A DNA stretch of 64,000 nt from an uncultured Clostridia bacterium (GTDB lineage Bacteria > Bacillota > Clostridia > Saccharofermentanales > Saccharofermentanaceae). Below the pieces are notes generated by a model, which saw only the letters and a list, made by a program, of their open reading frames with translations, searched no databases and was not told the origin of the DNA. Shown piece by piece: positions 40,315 to 50,150 of this stretch. Position numbers and translations under genes: made by a program. How positions within the stretch are numbered: the first letter of the stretch is position 1; every line of letters begins with the position of its first letter. The stretch lies in the NCBI GenBank assembly GCA_947167045.1, contig CAMVGO010000002.1, positions 49,088 through 113,087 of the forward strand, written 5' to 3'.

Positions 40315-41292
40315 ATGACAGGAAGAATCATAGGACTCGGATCGTATTTACCGAAAAAGGTCGTAACCAATGACGACTTTGCGAAATTTCTGGATACGAG
40401 CGACGAGTGGATCACAGAGCGTACCGGTATCAAGGAAAGACATATTGCAGACCACATTACTGAGAAGCCGTCAACGATGGCTGTCGAGGCTGCAAAGAAA
40501 GCCGTAGAGGATGCGGGGATAGATCCCAAGGACATCGACCTCATCGTAACGGCATCCACTACATCAGACAGCGTTATACCTGCTTTATCCTGCATCGTTC
40601 AGAGAGAACTGGGCGTAACCGAGAATTGCGGATGCTTTGACGTTGTATGCGCATGTCCCGGCTTCATCGTTGCATTCAATACTGTTCAGGGTTTTATCGA
40701 GTCAGGCAACTCCAAGACTGCTCTTGTAATCGGTACCGAGTGCAATTCGAATTTTGCGAACTATGAGGACAGAGGAACATGTATCCTCTTTGGCGACGGT
40801 GCAGGTGCTGCGGTTCTTAAGGCTGAGGATATCAAGCGTAACGAGTTCATCATGAGATCTTCAGGATATAGAAGCGACTGCCTCAGATGCGAGGCTGCAA
40901 GACAGCCCGACAGGTGGGAGGAAGAAGGCTTCAAGACAGCAACTGCTTTCTACATGCAGGGAAGAGAAGTATTTAAGTTTGCAGTATCGGAAGTTCCTCA
41001 GATAATCAAGGATCTTGCTGAGAAGTACAGCTTTGATCTCGAGAATGACGTGGATTACTTTATCCTCCACCAGGCAAATGCGCGCATCATCGAAGCTACT
41101 GCTAAAAAGCTCGGGATCGACAGGGCTAAGTTCCCAATGAACATCATGAATTACGGCAATGTTTCATCTGCGAGCATTCCGATGCTACTTACCGAAATGA
41201 AGCAGGACGGAAGGCTCAAGCCCGGAATGAAGCTCGTGCTCGCAAGTTTTGGCGCAGGCCTCACATGGGATGCTAACTATATTGTTTACTAA
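40315..41292 (+). CDS. fabH: 3-oxoacyl-ACP synthase III (FabH)
   Basis: A 325-residue thiolase-fold enzyme. DVVCACPGF contains the catalytic Cys114, LHQANARI the His and MNYGNVSSASIP the Asn of the FabH triad. It starts fatty-acid synthesis by joining acetyl-CoA (or a branched acyl-CoA) to malonyl-ACP. First gene of fabH-K-D-G-F-Z. The usual Firmicutes order has acpP between fabH and fabK, but here only 31 bp separate them. The start follows AAAGAGGTTTTAGTA. Confidence 0.97.
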   Translation: MTGRIIGLGSYLPKKVVTNDDFAKFLDTSDEWITERTGIKERHIADHITEKPSTMAVEAAKKAVEDAGIDPKDIDLIVTASTTSDSVIPALSCIVQRELGVTENCGCFDVVCACPGFIVAFNTVQGFIESGNSKTALVIGTECNSNFANYEDRGTCILFGDGAGAAVLKAEDIKRNEFIMRSSGYRSDCLRCEAARQPDRWEEEGFKTATAFYMQGREVFKFAVSEVPQIIKDLAEKYSFDLENDVDYFILHQANARIIEATAKKLGIDRAKFPMNIMNYGNVSSASIPMLLTEMKQDGRLKPGMKLVLASFGAGLTWDANYIVY

Positions 41293-41323
41293 AGTTAATC
41301 AGTGAAAAAGGAGATATAAGATT

Positions 41324-42256
41324 ATGACCAGGATCACAGATTTGATCGGAATTAAATATCCTATTTTCCAGGGCGGTATGGCCTGGGTTGCTGACTGGCA
41401 CATTGCTGCAGCAGTTTCAGAGGCAGGCGGACTTGGCATCATCGGCGTCGGCGGTGCTGACGAGAACTGGCTCCGTGACCAGATCAAGAAGTGCCGTGAA
41501 GCAACAGACAAGCCGTTCGGCGTAAACCTCATGCTCATGAACCCCAGAGCTCCCGAGATTGCAAAGGTCATCGCAGAGGAGAAGGTTAAGGTCGTAACAA
41601 CAGGTGCAGGATCACCTGAGAAATACATGGCTATGTGGAAGAAAGCGGGCATCATCGTTGTTCCCGTAATCGCAGGCGTTGCTCTTGCCAAGAGAATGCA
41701 GCAGTGCGGTGCCGATGCGGTCATTGCAGAGGGTACAGAGTCCGGCGGACACATCGGTGAGGCAACGACTATGACACTTGTTCCCCAGGTCGTCGATGCA
41801 GTATCCATCCCCGTCATCGCCGCAGGCGGTATCGCTGACGGCAGAGGCGTGGCTGCTGCTTTCATGCTCGGCGCCGAGGGTGTTCAGTGCGGTACTGTTT
41901 TCTGTGCATGCGATGAAGTAAATGTTCATCAGAACTACAAGGACATGGTCATTAAGGCTAAGGACAACTCAACAAGAGTTACCGGCAGATCTTACGGCCA
42001 TCCCGTCAGACAGATAAGAAATGCTCTTTCCAACAAGTATCTTGAGATGGAGCAGAGCGGGGTAACTTTCGAGGAGCTCGAGGGACTTACGGTAGGAAGT
42101 CTCCGCAAGGCTGTTGTTGAGGGAGATACCAAGGAAGGTACTTTCATGGCAGGACAGATCGCCGGTCTTGTCAATGAGATCAGACCTGCAAAGGTCATCA
42201 TCGAATCAATGTTCGAACAGGCAGATAAACTTATGGGAAGGAAGCTCGAAGCATAA
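41324..42256 (+). CDS. fabK: Enoyl-ACP reductase II (FabK)
   Basis: A 310-residue FMN-dependent TIM-barrel enzyme with YPIFQGGMAWVADWHIAAAV at the start, AEGTESGGHIGE as flavin-phosphate segment and IPVIAAGGIADGRGVAAAF. The family also includes nitronate monooxygenases, but the position between fabH and fabD makes FabK the clear choice. It reduces enoyl-ACP in the last elongation step and replaces FabI. The ribosome site is AAAAGGAGATATAAG. The stop overlaps the fabD start (TAATG). Confidence 0.95.
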   Translation: MTRITDLIGIKYPIFQGGMAWVADWHIAAAVSEAGGLGIIGVGGADENWLRDQIKKCREATDKPFGVNLMLMNPRAPEIAKVIAEEKVKVVTTGAGSPEKYMAMWKKAGIIVVPVIAGVALAKRMQQCGADAVIAEGTESGGHIGEATTMTLVPQVVDAVSIPVIAAGGIADGRGVAAAFMLGAEGVQCGTVFCACDEVNVHQNYKDMVIKAKDNSTRVTGRSYGHPVRQIRNALSNKYLEMEQSGVTFEELEGLTVGSLRKAVVEGDTKEGTFMAGQIAGLVNEIRPAKVIIESMFEQADKLMGRKLEA

Positions 42257-43173
42257 TGAAGATCGCTTTTTGTTATCCGGGCCAGGGAGTACAGCAGGTA
42301 GGAATGGCGGAAGGTTTCGTCAGAGCAGACGAACACTATGCCGACATGATCGCCGAAGCAACAAAGGCTTCGGGAGTCGACATGAACAAGCTCCTCTTTG
42401 AGCCCAACGACGACATCAATATCACGGAATACACGCAGCCCGCACTCGTTACGGCATGCTGCATCATCACGGACGCTCTCCTGATCGCAGGTTACAGACC
42501 TGAGGTCACGGCAGGCCTCTCTTTGGGCGAATACTGCAGCCTCTATGTTGCAGGCGCCATGAGTTTTGAGGACGCCGTAAGGCTCACGAGGATCAGGGGA
42601 AAGCTCATGTCTTCCGAAGTCCCTGCAGGCGAGGGCTCGATGGCTGCCGTCATCGGACTTGATGCGGAGACGATCGAGAGCGTCACGAGCACGATCGAAG
42701 GCTGCTGGCCCGCAAACTTCAACTGCCCCGGACAGATCGTCATCACGGGAAAGAAGGAAGCGGTTCAGGAGGCTATGCCCAAGCTCATGGAGGCAGGCGC
42801 AAAGAAGGTCGTTGAACTCAATGTATCAGGCCCGTTCCATTCACCGCTTCTCAAGGGCGCAGGCGAAAAGCTCGCCAAAGAACTCGAGAGCGTCGAACTG
42901 AGCGACCTGAAGATCCCTTACCTGGCAAACGTCAACGGTGCGCAGGTAACGGACAAGGCACAGATAAAGGATCTGCTCAAGCAGCAGGTGTACAGCCCCG
43001 TAAAGTGGGAGCAGACTCTCTATGAACTCGAGAAGATGGGCGTTGACACCATCATAGAAGTAGGTCCCGGAAAGACGATCGCGGGCTTTGTCAGAAAGAC
43101 AGTCCCGTCTATAAGGGTAATCGGCGTTTCGACACCGGAAGATGTCGAAAGCTTAGCGGAAAAACTCGGCTGA
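42256..43173 (+). CDS. fabD: Malonyl-CoA:ACP transacylase (FabD)
   Basis: A 305-residue acyltransferase with YPGQGVQQVGM at the start, the nucleophile motif GLSLGEYCSL and the catalytic His in SGPFHSPLLKGAG. The C-terminal IEVGPGKTIAGFVRKT is also typical. It loads malonyl groups onto ACP for all later elongation steps. It is coupled to fabK by TAATG and followed by fabG after 18 bp. Confidence 0.97.
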   Translation: MKIAFCYPGQGVQQVGMAEGFVRADEHYADMIAEATKASGVDMNKLLFEPNDDINITEYTQPALVTACCIITDALLIAGYRPEVTAGLSLGEYCSLYVAGAMSFEDAVRLTRIRGKLMSSEVPAGEGSMAAVIGLDAETIESVTSTIEGCWPANFNCPGQIVITGKKEAVQEAMPKLMEAGAKKVVELNVSGPFHSPLLKGAGEKLAKELESVELSDLKIPYLANVNGAQVTDKAQIKDLLKQQVYSPVKWEQTLYELEKMGVDTIIEVGPGKTIAGFVRKTVPSIRVIGVSTPEDVESLAEKLG

Positions 43174-43191
43174 TATCAGGAGGTAAAGATC

Positions 43192-43938
43192 ATGTCAGAG
43201 ATTACAGGAAAAACAGCAATCGTAACAGGCGCTTCAAGAGGTATCGGCAGAGCTATCGCAGTCAGGCTCGCAAAGAGCGGATATAACATCGCGATCGTCG
43301 ATGCATGCCCTCTCGAAATGAGCAAGGACTGTGAAGATGAGGTAAAGGCACTTGGCGTTGAGGCTAAGGCTTACCAGTGCAACGTCGCTGATTTCGAGAA
43401 GGTCGGCGAGACGGTAGCGCAGATCAATGAGGATTTCGGAGGCATCTACATCCTCGTAAACAACGCCGGCATCACAAGAGATACGCTGCTTCTCAAGATG
43501 ACAGAGCAGAATTTCGATGACGTCATCGCAGTCAACCTCAAGGGTACATTCAATTTCATCAAGCACTGCACGCCCTTCATGATGAAGAAGAGGGAAGGAA
43601 GAGTCGTAAGCATTTCTTCCATCGTAGGTCTTGAGGGACAGGCAGGCCAGGTCAACTATTCCGCTTCAAAGGCAGGAATCATCGGTGTTACAAAGTCATG
43701 TGCAAGAGAGCTGGCTTCAAGAAACATCACTTTCAACGCAATCGCTCCCGGATATGTTGAGACACCTATGACGGCTGTTCTCACAGACAAGCAGAAGGAA
43801 GCGATCTTCGAGATGATCCCTCTCAAGAGATACGGACAGCCCGAAGACATCGCCAATGCGGTTAATTTCCTCTGCTCTGCTGACGCTTCTTACATCACAG
43901 GTCAGGTATTGAGCGTTGACGGCGGAATGCATATGTAA
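43192..43938 (+). CDS. fabG: 3-oxoacyl-ACP reductase (FabG)
   Basis: A 248-residue SDR with IVTGASRGIGRAIAV, NNAGITRDTLLLKM, ISSIVGLEGQAGQVNYSASK (catalytic Ser, Tyr, Lys) and GQVLSVDGGMHM. The TRDTLLLKM segment is closer to the housekeeping FabG than the copy at 34300. It reduces 3-oxoacyl-ACP in each elongation round. It follows fabD with the ribosome site CAGGAGGTAAAGATC. Confidence 0.97.
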   Translation: MSEITGKTAIVTGASRGIGRAIAVRLAKSGYNIAIVDACPLEMSKDCEDEVKALGVEAKAYQCNVADFEKVGETVAQINEDFGGIYILVNNAGITRDTLLLKMTEQNFDDVIAVNLKGTFNFIKHCTPFMMKKREGRVVSISSIVGLEGQAGQVNYSASKAGIIGVTKSCARELASRNITFNAIAPGYVETPMTAVLTDKQKEAIFEMIPLKRYGQPEDIANAVNFLCSADASYITGQVLSVDGGMHM

Positions 43939-43990
43939 TCAACTGCCTTTACGGCATCACGAAAATAAGAATCACGGAGAAATTAATTAA

Positions 43991-45223
43991 ATGGCAAACA
44001 GAGTTGTAGTAACCGGCATGGGTGCGATCACCCCTCTTGGTAACAGCGTAGAGGCTTTCTGGGAAGGTCTCAAAAAAGGGAAGGCAGCTACCGCGCCGAT
44101 TACAAAGTTTGATGCGAGCAATTCCAAGGTTAAGCTTGCATGCGAAGTAAAGGATTTCGATCCTCAGAACTATATGGATTTCAAGACGATGAAGCGTATG
44201 GAGCCCTTTGCTCATTTCGCTTTGGCTGCCGCAAAGGAAGCTATCGAGCAGGCAGGTCTTGATATGGAAAAGGAAGACCCTTACAGAGTCGGTGTCATCG
44301 TAAGCTCCGGTATCGGATCGATGCAGGCTCACGAGAGAGAGCAGATCAGATACGAGAAGAACGGCAAGATCGCTCCCATGTACATCCCCATGATGATCGC
44401 AAATATGGCATCAGCCAACATTGCCATCCAGTACGGAATGAAGGGCATCAACACCTGTGTTGTTACGGCATGCGCTACAGGACTTCACTCAATCGGTGAC
44501 GCATTCAAGGCTATTAAGTTCGGCGATGCAGACGTAATGATCACGGGCGGATGCGAGGCAGCCGTATGTAAGACGGGCGTACAGGGATTTGCGGCTCTTA
44601 CGGCTCTTTCCACCAACGAGGATCCCGAGACAGCTTCAAGACCGTTCGATAAGGACAGAGACGGATTCGTGATCGGTGAAGGTTCAGGCGTTCTCGTTCT
44701 CGAATCTTATGAGCACGCAAAGGCAAGAGGCGCAAACATCCTTGCTGAGGTTGTCGGATACGGCGCGACATGCGACGCATATCACATCACTTCACCTGCT
44801 GAAGACGGATCCGGCGCCGGCATGGCCATGATCATCGCGATGAAGGAAGCAGGCATCAAGCCGTCCGATATCGCTTACATCAATGCACACGGCACATCAA
44901 CCCACCACAACGACCTTTTCGAGACACGTGCGATGAAGTACGCGTTCAAGGAAGATATAAAGAACATCTCCATCAACTCCACAAAGTCCATGATCGGTCA
45001 CGTATTGGGCGGTGCTGGCGGCGTGGAGCTCATCACCTGCGTTAAGGCCATCCAGGACGGATACGTTCACGTTACGGCAGGTTCAAAAGAGGCCGAAGGC
45101 GAGATGGATCTTGATTACACCTTTATTGAACCCAAGAATCGCGATATAGTTTATGCTATGACAAACAACTTGGGATTCGGCGGCCACAATGCCTCCATGA
45201 TCGTTAAGAAGTTTGAAGAATAA
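43991..45223 (+). CDS. fabF: 3-oxoacyl-ACP synthase II (FabF)
   Basis: A 410-residue condensing enzyme. VVTACATGLHS contains Cys161, INAHGTSTHHNDLFE the first His, and KSMIGHVLGGAGG the second His. All three residues of the triad are present, in contrast with the second half of the fused protein at 32019. It elongates acyl-ACP. The start at 43991 follows CACGGAGAAATTAATTAA. It is in the fab operon, 15 bp before fabZ. Confidence 0.97.
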   Translation: MANRVVVTGMGAITPLGNSVEAFWEGLKKGKAATAPITKFDASNSKVKLACEVKDFDPQNYMDFKTMKRMEPFAHFALAAAKEAIEQAGLDMEKEDPYRVGVIVSSGIGSMQAHEREQIRYEKNGKIAPMYIPMMIANMASANIAIQYGMKGINTCVVTACATGLHSIGDAFKAIKFGDADVMITGGCEAAVCKTGVQGFAALTALSTNEDPETASRPFDKDRDGFVIGEGSGVLVLESYEHAKARGANILAEVVGYGATCDAYHITSPAEDGSGAGMAMIIAMKEAGIKPSDIAYINAHGTSTHHNDLFETRAMKYAFKEDIKNISINSTKSMIGHVLGGAGGVELITCVKAIQDGYVHVTAGSKEAEGEMDLDYTFIEPKNRDIVYAMTNNLGFGGHNASMIVKKFEE

Positions 45224-45238
45224 GGAGGATCCCTTTCT

Positions 45239-45679
45239 ATGGCAAATGCGCTTACCACAACGGAGATCATGAAGATCATCCCCCACAGACATCCCTTCCT
45301 TCTCATTGACAGGGTAGAGGATTATCAGCCGGGCGAATACTGCATCGCTTATAAGAATTTCACATATGACGAGTACTTCTTCAGGGGACACTTCCCGGAT
45401 TATCCGATAGTTCCCGGTGTCATCACGGTTGAAGCTCTTGCACAGGCAGGCGCCGTAGCCATCCTCTCGAGAGAGGATTTTAAGGGCAAGATCGCTGTTT
45501 TCGCAGGCATCGACAAGTGCAAGTTCAAGGCAGCTGTCGTTCCCGGTGATACAGTAAGGCTCGAGACAAGGATCACTGCTGTAAAGGGTCCCGTCGGACT
45601 CGGCGAGGCAGTTGCAACGGTAAACGGCAAGGTAGCCGTACAGGCAACTTTGAAGTTTGCGATCCTTACAAATTCATAA
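45239..45679 (+). CDS. fabZ: 3-hydroxyacyl-ACP dehydratase (FabZ)
   Basis: A 146-residue hot-dog-fold enzyme with IIPHRHPFLLIDRVEDY at the N-terminus and the active-site helix FFRGHFPDYPIVPGVITVEA carrying His and, a little later, Glu. It dehydrates 3-hydroxyacyl-ACP. It is the last gene of the operon. No accB, accC, accD or accA follows, unlike the extended fab-acc operon of many Firmicutes. The ribosome site is AAGGAGGATCCCTTTCT. Confidence 0.97.
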   Translation: MANALTTTEIMKIIPHRHPFLLIDRVEDYQPGEYCIAYKNFTYDEYFFRGHFPDYPIVPGVITVEALAQAGAVAILSREDFKGKIAVFAGIDKCKFKAAVVPGDTVRLETRITAVKGPVGLGEAVATVNGKVAVQATLKFAILTNS

Positions 45680-45711
45680 AAGTAAGTAAAACTGACTGTT
45701 CATTATCAACT

Positions 45712-45746
45712 GACCCCGTGGCGCATGCTGCGGGGCCTGTTTTACC
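45712..45746 (+). terminator. Terminator of the fab operon
   Basis: ACCCCGTGGC pairs imperfectly with GCTGCGGGGC around GCAT and is followed by CTGTTTTAC. It lies 33 bp after the fabZ stop. Confidence 0.7.
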
Positions 45747-45850
45747 AGGGAGTTTTAAATCAGGCAGATTTATATGAATCACCACGCCGGTTTAGTGCTA
45801 TCCTAATCAGTATCATTTAAATATCAGGAAAAAACAAAAGAGGAAGTAAT

Positions 45851-47701
45851 ATGGAAAAGACATTGAGAAAGATAACGGCTTTTCTGTTGATTTTGGCTGA
45901 AATGGTATGTTTCCTGCCGCAGCTGTCAATGAATGTGGCAGCAGATGAAGCGGAAAAACAGGAAGGCTATACAGTAATGCTGACAGGTGGTGCAAATGCG
46001 GTTGCCAGCGGCAGTACGGTTCAGAGCGGACTGCTGAACGGAGAAATGGAGTCTGTTTACTATACTGCGGATACCGGTTATTATTTTGAGGATTTTGAAG
46101 ATATTACGATTAACGGTATTACCGTAACAAAATTGGGTGAAGAGCTTATACAGGTTTACGGAATACCGGAGGCAGATGTGGAGATCGTTGTTCCGGATGC
46201 GGTCAAGATGCCTGTCACCTATACAGTAAGATTCGTAGTGGAAAACGGCGCATGGAATGACGAGTCATCAGATGAAATCGTTGTAACACTTGAAGGCGAT
46301 GATATGAAACTTACGGCAGAGATGATCCCTTCTGCCGGCAATATGCCTGACTTCGCATTCGTTGAAGGTGAGTGGGATGTTGTACCGGATGAAAAAACGG
46401 TAATCACGGAAGATGTTACTTATACATATACTTATGCTCCTCACGGACCGGGCTGGTATGAATACGATGATAACTGGTTTTACTTCGATGAAGAAGGCAA
46501 GCTGGTAGAGAACAGATGGTTCCGGTATAAGAACAAATGGTATTACGTTGACCCTGAAGGCATGATGGTGACAGGCTGGCACGAAGAAGGCGGCAGGATA
46601 TATTATCTGACAGATTCGGGCGCCATGGCTACAGGATGGGCCAGGGTAGATGACGAATGGTACTATTTCGATCCTTCATCCGGTGAAATGAGAAAGGGCG
46701 GATGGTTCGAGATCAACGGCAAGAGATATCTCTTTTATGACGATGGTACTATGTGGTCATCCGCATTCTATTGCGAGGATGACAAGACATACTATATTAC
46801 GGAAGAAGGCACTTTTGCTAAAGGTTGGCAGAAAGTGGACGATTACTGGTATTATTTCGATCCTTCGACCGGTGTTATGAAAACAGACGGATGGAACAAG
46901 ATCAATGGTAAGTGGTTCTATCTCGATGAAGACGGCATTATGTTTAGCGGTACATTCTATGATGAGAATGACTATACATACTTTTTTACGAAAGACGGCT
47001 ACATGGCTACAGGCTGGCAGAAAGTGGACGATTACTGGTATTATTTCGATCCTTCGACCGGTGTTATGAAAACAGACGGATGGAACAAGATCAATGGTAA
47101 GTGGTTCTATCTCGATGAAGACGGCATTATGTTTAGCGGTACATTCTATGATGAGAATGACTATACATACTATTTTACGAAAGACGGTTCCATGGCTACA
47201 GGCTGGAACAAGATAGACGGTGAATGGTATTATTTCGATCCGGCGACCGGTGTGATGAAAACAGACGGATGGAACAAGATCAATGGTAAGTGGTTCTATC
47301 TCGATGAAGACGGCATTATGTTTAGCGGTACATTCTATGATGAGAATGACTATACATACTATTTTACGAAAGACGGTTCCATGGCTACAGGCTGGAACAA
47401 GATAGACGGTGAATGGTATTATTTCTCGATCCCGGACGGCGCTATGAAGACCGGATGGCTGAAGGACAACGGCAAATGGTACTTCATGAAAAGTGACGGC
47501 ATGATGAAGACCGGTTTCTATTATGAAGGAGATACGACTTACTACTTCCTGAGCAGCGGTGTCATGGCAACAAGATGGGTCGGAATCGACGGCATATGGT
47601 ATTGGTTCGGTACTGACGGTGTTATGGCCTGCTCCACAACAGTTACCATAAACGGAAAGGCATATGAGTTTGACAGCGAGGGCATATGTCTGAATCCCTA
47701 A
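45851..47701 (+). CDS. Secreted protein with about a dozen choline-binding-type cell-wall-binding repeats
   Basis: A 616-residue protein. MEKTLRKITAFLLILAEMVC followed by FLPQLSMNVAADE is a signal peptide. Residues about 40-200 form a beta-rich N-terminal domain of unknown type. The rest is made of GW-type repeats. Residues about 325-520 are three near-identical 63-residue blocks (GWNKINGKWFYLDEDGIMFS followed by GTFYDENDYTY). It ends EFDSEGICLNP, a divergent form of the YCTNP tail in the other two proteins. It most likely binds the wall through decorated teichoic acid or glycan. It sits 48 bp before a glycosidase gene. The ATG follows AAAAGAGGAAGTAAT. Confidence 0.9.
   Translation: MEKTLRKITAFLLILAEMVCFLPQLSMNVAADEAEKQEGYTVMLTGGANAVASGSTVQSGLLNGEMESVYYTADTGYYFEDFEDITINGITVTKLGEELIQVYGIPEADVEIVVPDAVKMPVTYTVRFVVENGAWNDESSDEIVVTLEGDDMKLTAEMIPSAGNMPDFAFVEGEWDVVPDEKTVITEDVTYTYTYAPHGPGWYEYDDNWFYFDEEGKLVENRWFRYKNKWYYVDPEGMMVTGWHEEGGRIYYLTDSGAMATGWARVDDEWYYFDPSSGEMRKGGWFEINGKRYLFYDDGTMWSSAFYCEDDKTYYITEEGTFAKGWQKVDDYWYYFDPSTGVMKTDGWNKINGKWFYLDEDGIMFSGTFYDENDYTYFFTKDGYMATGWQKVDDYWYYFDPSTGVMKTDGWNKINGKWFYLDEDGIMFSGTFYDENDYTYYFTKDGSMATGWNKIDGEWYYFDPATGVMKTDGWNKINGKWFYLDEDGIMFSGTFYDENDYTYYFTKDGSMATGWNKIDGEWYYFSIPDGAMKTGWLKDNGKWYFMKSDGMMKTGFYYEGDTTYYFLSSGVMATRWVGIDGIWYWFGTDGVMACSTTVTINGKAYEFDSEGICLNP
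46823..47400 (+). repeat. 189-bp in-frame tandem repeats inside the wall-binding gene
   Basis: Block starts at 46823, 47012, 47201 and (partial) 47390 are exactly 189 bp apart, or 63 codons. Long stretches such as GATGGAACAAGATCAATGGT are the same at DNA level in all copies, including third positions. This implies recent expansion or ongoing gene conversion, and the copy number may vary between strains or be mis-assembled. Confidence 0.97.
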
Positions 47702-47749
47702 GGAAAGACTGCTGAACTTCAGAACCTGTTTATTCAAACCGGTTATATT

Positions 47750-50068
47750 GTGAAAGGTTATTTCATTAGAAAATTGGATATTAAGAAACTGCTGAACAAC
47801 ATGACGGTTGCCGACAAGGCAAGGCTTCTTTGCGGGACTACCGCTTTTTCGATAGGCGGGTTTGAGTCAGCTGCGGGGTATATCCCCGAACTCAACATGC
47901 AGGACGGCGGCACGGGAATTAATTACGAGCATCTCCTGATGCATGAGTTTACGGATGTTTCGAAAGATTACGGATTCGGCGAACTCTATAATGTCATCCA
48001 TTATTTCTATGAGACGGACAGACTCACTAAGAGGGAGAAGGAGTTAAGGGATAAGATAGATGTCCTTCTGACTGATTACAAAAGCGGGATAGATGTTGCC
48101 CCCGGATGTTATCCGCCCGGGATACTGCTGGGTTCAACATGGGATCCTGATGTGGTCTATGAAACCGGCAAGGCTCTGGGAATGGAGGCTCTGGTCTACC
48201 GCGTAGGCGTGCTTCTGGGGACCCCAAATGTGAATATCCTGAGAGAGCCTGTCTGCGGGCGTTTCTTTGAAGGTTATTCCGAAGATCCGTTCCTTGCAAA
48301 GAGCCTTGCGCCTGAGATGTGCAGAGGCGTTGAGGATATGGGAGTCGCATCGGATGTCAAGCATTTCGCGTGCAACAATCTTGAGATCAACCGCAACATC
48401 ATTAATGAACTGATATGCATGAGGGCATTAAGGGAAATATATTTTCCGGCCTTTGAAGCCTGCAGCAGGATAGCGTCGACTCTTATGACCGCATATCCCC
48501 TGATAAACGGGAAAAAGTGCACCGAAAATCCATGGCTTTTGAAAGATGTCCTGAGGGATGAATGGGGTTATAAAGGCGTCACCGTAACCGACTGGTCGGC
48601 ATGCACCGGGAAGACCGGTGATTCGGCGGCTTCGGGCCAGGATCTTTTCATGCCCGGTCCGTGGGATCCCTCGGACATCGTAAAGGCAGTGGAAGACGGC
48701 AGGCTTCCCTTGAAGGATCTCGACGGAGCAGCGTTAAGAGTCCTCAAACTGATCGACCGGTTTGCCGGCGGCAAAGCGCCTTCTGAACTGACAGCCGGGA
48801 AATATAAGAAGACCGGTGACAAGGCTGCTTACAAAGCTGCCTGTGAGGGCATTGTCATGCTCAAAAACAAAGGCGGACTGCCGCTTAAGAACACTGCAAA
48901 GGTGGTTTTCTTCGGACCGGACCGCTTCAGGGACTACGGAACAGGGAGCGCACAGGTATTTACCGACAGGACGACGGTGCTCTCTTCAGAGCTTGGCTCC
49001 GTCCTTGGAAGCGGGAACGTGCTTTATAAGGATCGGGAGGCATTCCGGAAAGGCGCCACGGCAATAGTGATCGAGACGATCGAGTCTGCGGAAGGTGCGG
49101 ACAGACCTGATCTCAAAATGAACAAAGAGACCGTGTCACTTATTAAGAAACTTGCAAAAGATAAGGGAAAGGGCCGGATCTGCCTGATACTGAATGTACC
49201 CGGACCGGTTGAACTGGAAGGTCTTGAAGAGCATTTGGATTCCGTATTTGCCGTATTCTATCCCGGCATGATGGGCGGAAAGGCTATGGCTGACATCCTT
49301 TTGGGAAAGGTCAATCCGTCAGGCGCCCTTCCATGCACATTCCCGTGTTCATATAAGGATACTCCCGCATATCTCTGCTATCCCGACAGCCTGACCTGCA
49401 CATACGGGGAGGACATCTATGTCGGTTACAGGGGTTACGCGAAGCGTGACATGAAAGTGCTCTATCCATTCGGATACGGACTTTCCTATTCGAAATTTGC
49501 CGTAAACAGCACCTCGCCGGTCATCAGGGGCGGAAAGATAAGCGTTACCGCTGGTATCAGTAATAAGAGCAGGATCGATGGCAAGGCAGTGCTTCAGGTC
49601 TATGTCTCGAAATATAAGCCTCTGACGCCCCGCGTGCCCTTTGAACTCAAGGGGTTTAAAAAGCAGCTGATAAAGGCGGGGAGCAGCAGGAAAGTAACTG
49701 TCACCTTTGATGCACATGAACTGTCCTACTTTGATGAGGAGTACGGCAAGTTCCTTTTGGAAGAAGGCAGATACGATGTTTTCGTGAGCCTTACGGGCGC
49801 TGAAACGCTGATCCCGGCAGGCAGCATCACCGTCAGGAACGGGTCGGATGAATTGAAGTGCGGGGCAAACTGGGCCTGCGGTCTGATCGCGCAGTATAAG
49901 GAACTTACCGATGCGCTCAGGAAGGACAGTGAGGCTTTGGGACTGCCGTTTGCCGGATTTGAAGTGACGGTAAGATATTCGCCTTACACAAAACTCAGGG
50001 AACTCGTCAAGGAAACGGATAAGCTTGTAAATTTCAAAAAGGCAGCCGGAAAATTCAGACCGGAATAA
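47750..50068 (+). CDS. Family 3 glycoside hydrolase (beta-glucosidase/xylosidase type)
   Basis: A 772-residue GH3 protein. The N-terminal TIM barrel has IDVAPGCYPPGILLGSTWDP, VKHFACNNLEINRN, then YKGVTVTDWSACTGK with the nucleophile Asp281. The second domain has VFFGPDRFRDYGTGSAQV and YPGMMGGKAMADILLGKVNP. The C-terminal FnIII-like domain (VYVSKYKPLTPRVPFELKGF) is complete. No signal peptide, so it is likely cytoplasmic and acts on imported oligosaccharides. The start is uncertain: GTG at 47750 has no clear ribosome site and no better start is seen. It lies 48 bp after the wall-binding gene. Confidence 0.92.
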   Translation: MKGYFIRKLDIKKLLNNMTVADKARLLCGTTAFSIGGFESAAGYIPELNMQDGGTGINYEHLLMHEFTDVSKDYGFGELYNVIHYFYETDRLTKREKELRDKIDVLLTDYKSGIDVAPGCYPPGILLGSTWDPDVVYETGKALGMEALVYRVGVLLGTPNVNILREPVCGRFFEGYSEDPFLAKSLAPEMCRGVEDMGVASDVKHFACNNLEINRNIINELICMRALREIYFPAFEACSRIASTLMTAYPLINGKKCTENPWLLKDVLRDEWGYKGVTVTDWSACTGKTGDSAASGQDLFMPGPWDPSDIVKAVEDGRLPLKDLDGAALRVLKLIDRFAGGKAPSELTAGKYKKTGDKAAYKAACEGIVMLKNKGGLPLKNTAKVVFFGPDRFRDYGTGSAQVFTDRTTVLSSELGSVLGSGNVLYKDREAFRKGATAIVIETIESAEGADRPDLKMNKETVSLIKKLAKDKGKGRICLILNVPGPVELEGLEEHLDSVFAVFYPGMMGGKAMADILLGKVNPSGALPCTFPCSYKDTPAYLCYPDSLTCTYGEDIYVGYRGYAKRDMKVLYPFGYGLSYSKFAVNSTSPVIRGGKISVTAGISNKSRIDGKAVLQVYVSKYKPLTPRVPFELKGFKKQLIKAGSSRKVTVTFDAHELSYFDEEYGKFLLEEGRYDVFVSLTGAETLIPAGSITVRNGSDELKCGANWACGLIAQYKELTDALRKDSEALGLPFAGFEVTVRYSPYTKLRELVKETDKLVNFKKAAGKFRPE

Positions 50069-50150
50069 GCTTCACAACCGCCTCAGATTAGGCGAATTTC
50101 CGCAAATAGTGTATTATTATCAGGACTTTCAGATAATCGGAGGGATAAAT

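Noticed and set aside
41299-41865. Long antisense ORFs over fabK, gatB, the CNNM-type gene, glf and others
   Set aside because: They lie opposite well supported genes, have no ribosome sites and show no family motifs.
50079-50094. Terminator after the GH3 gene (CGCCT...AGGCG)
   Set aside because: The stem is only 5 bp and has no proper U-tract.
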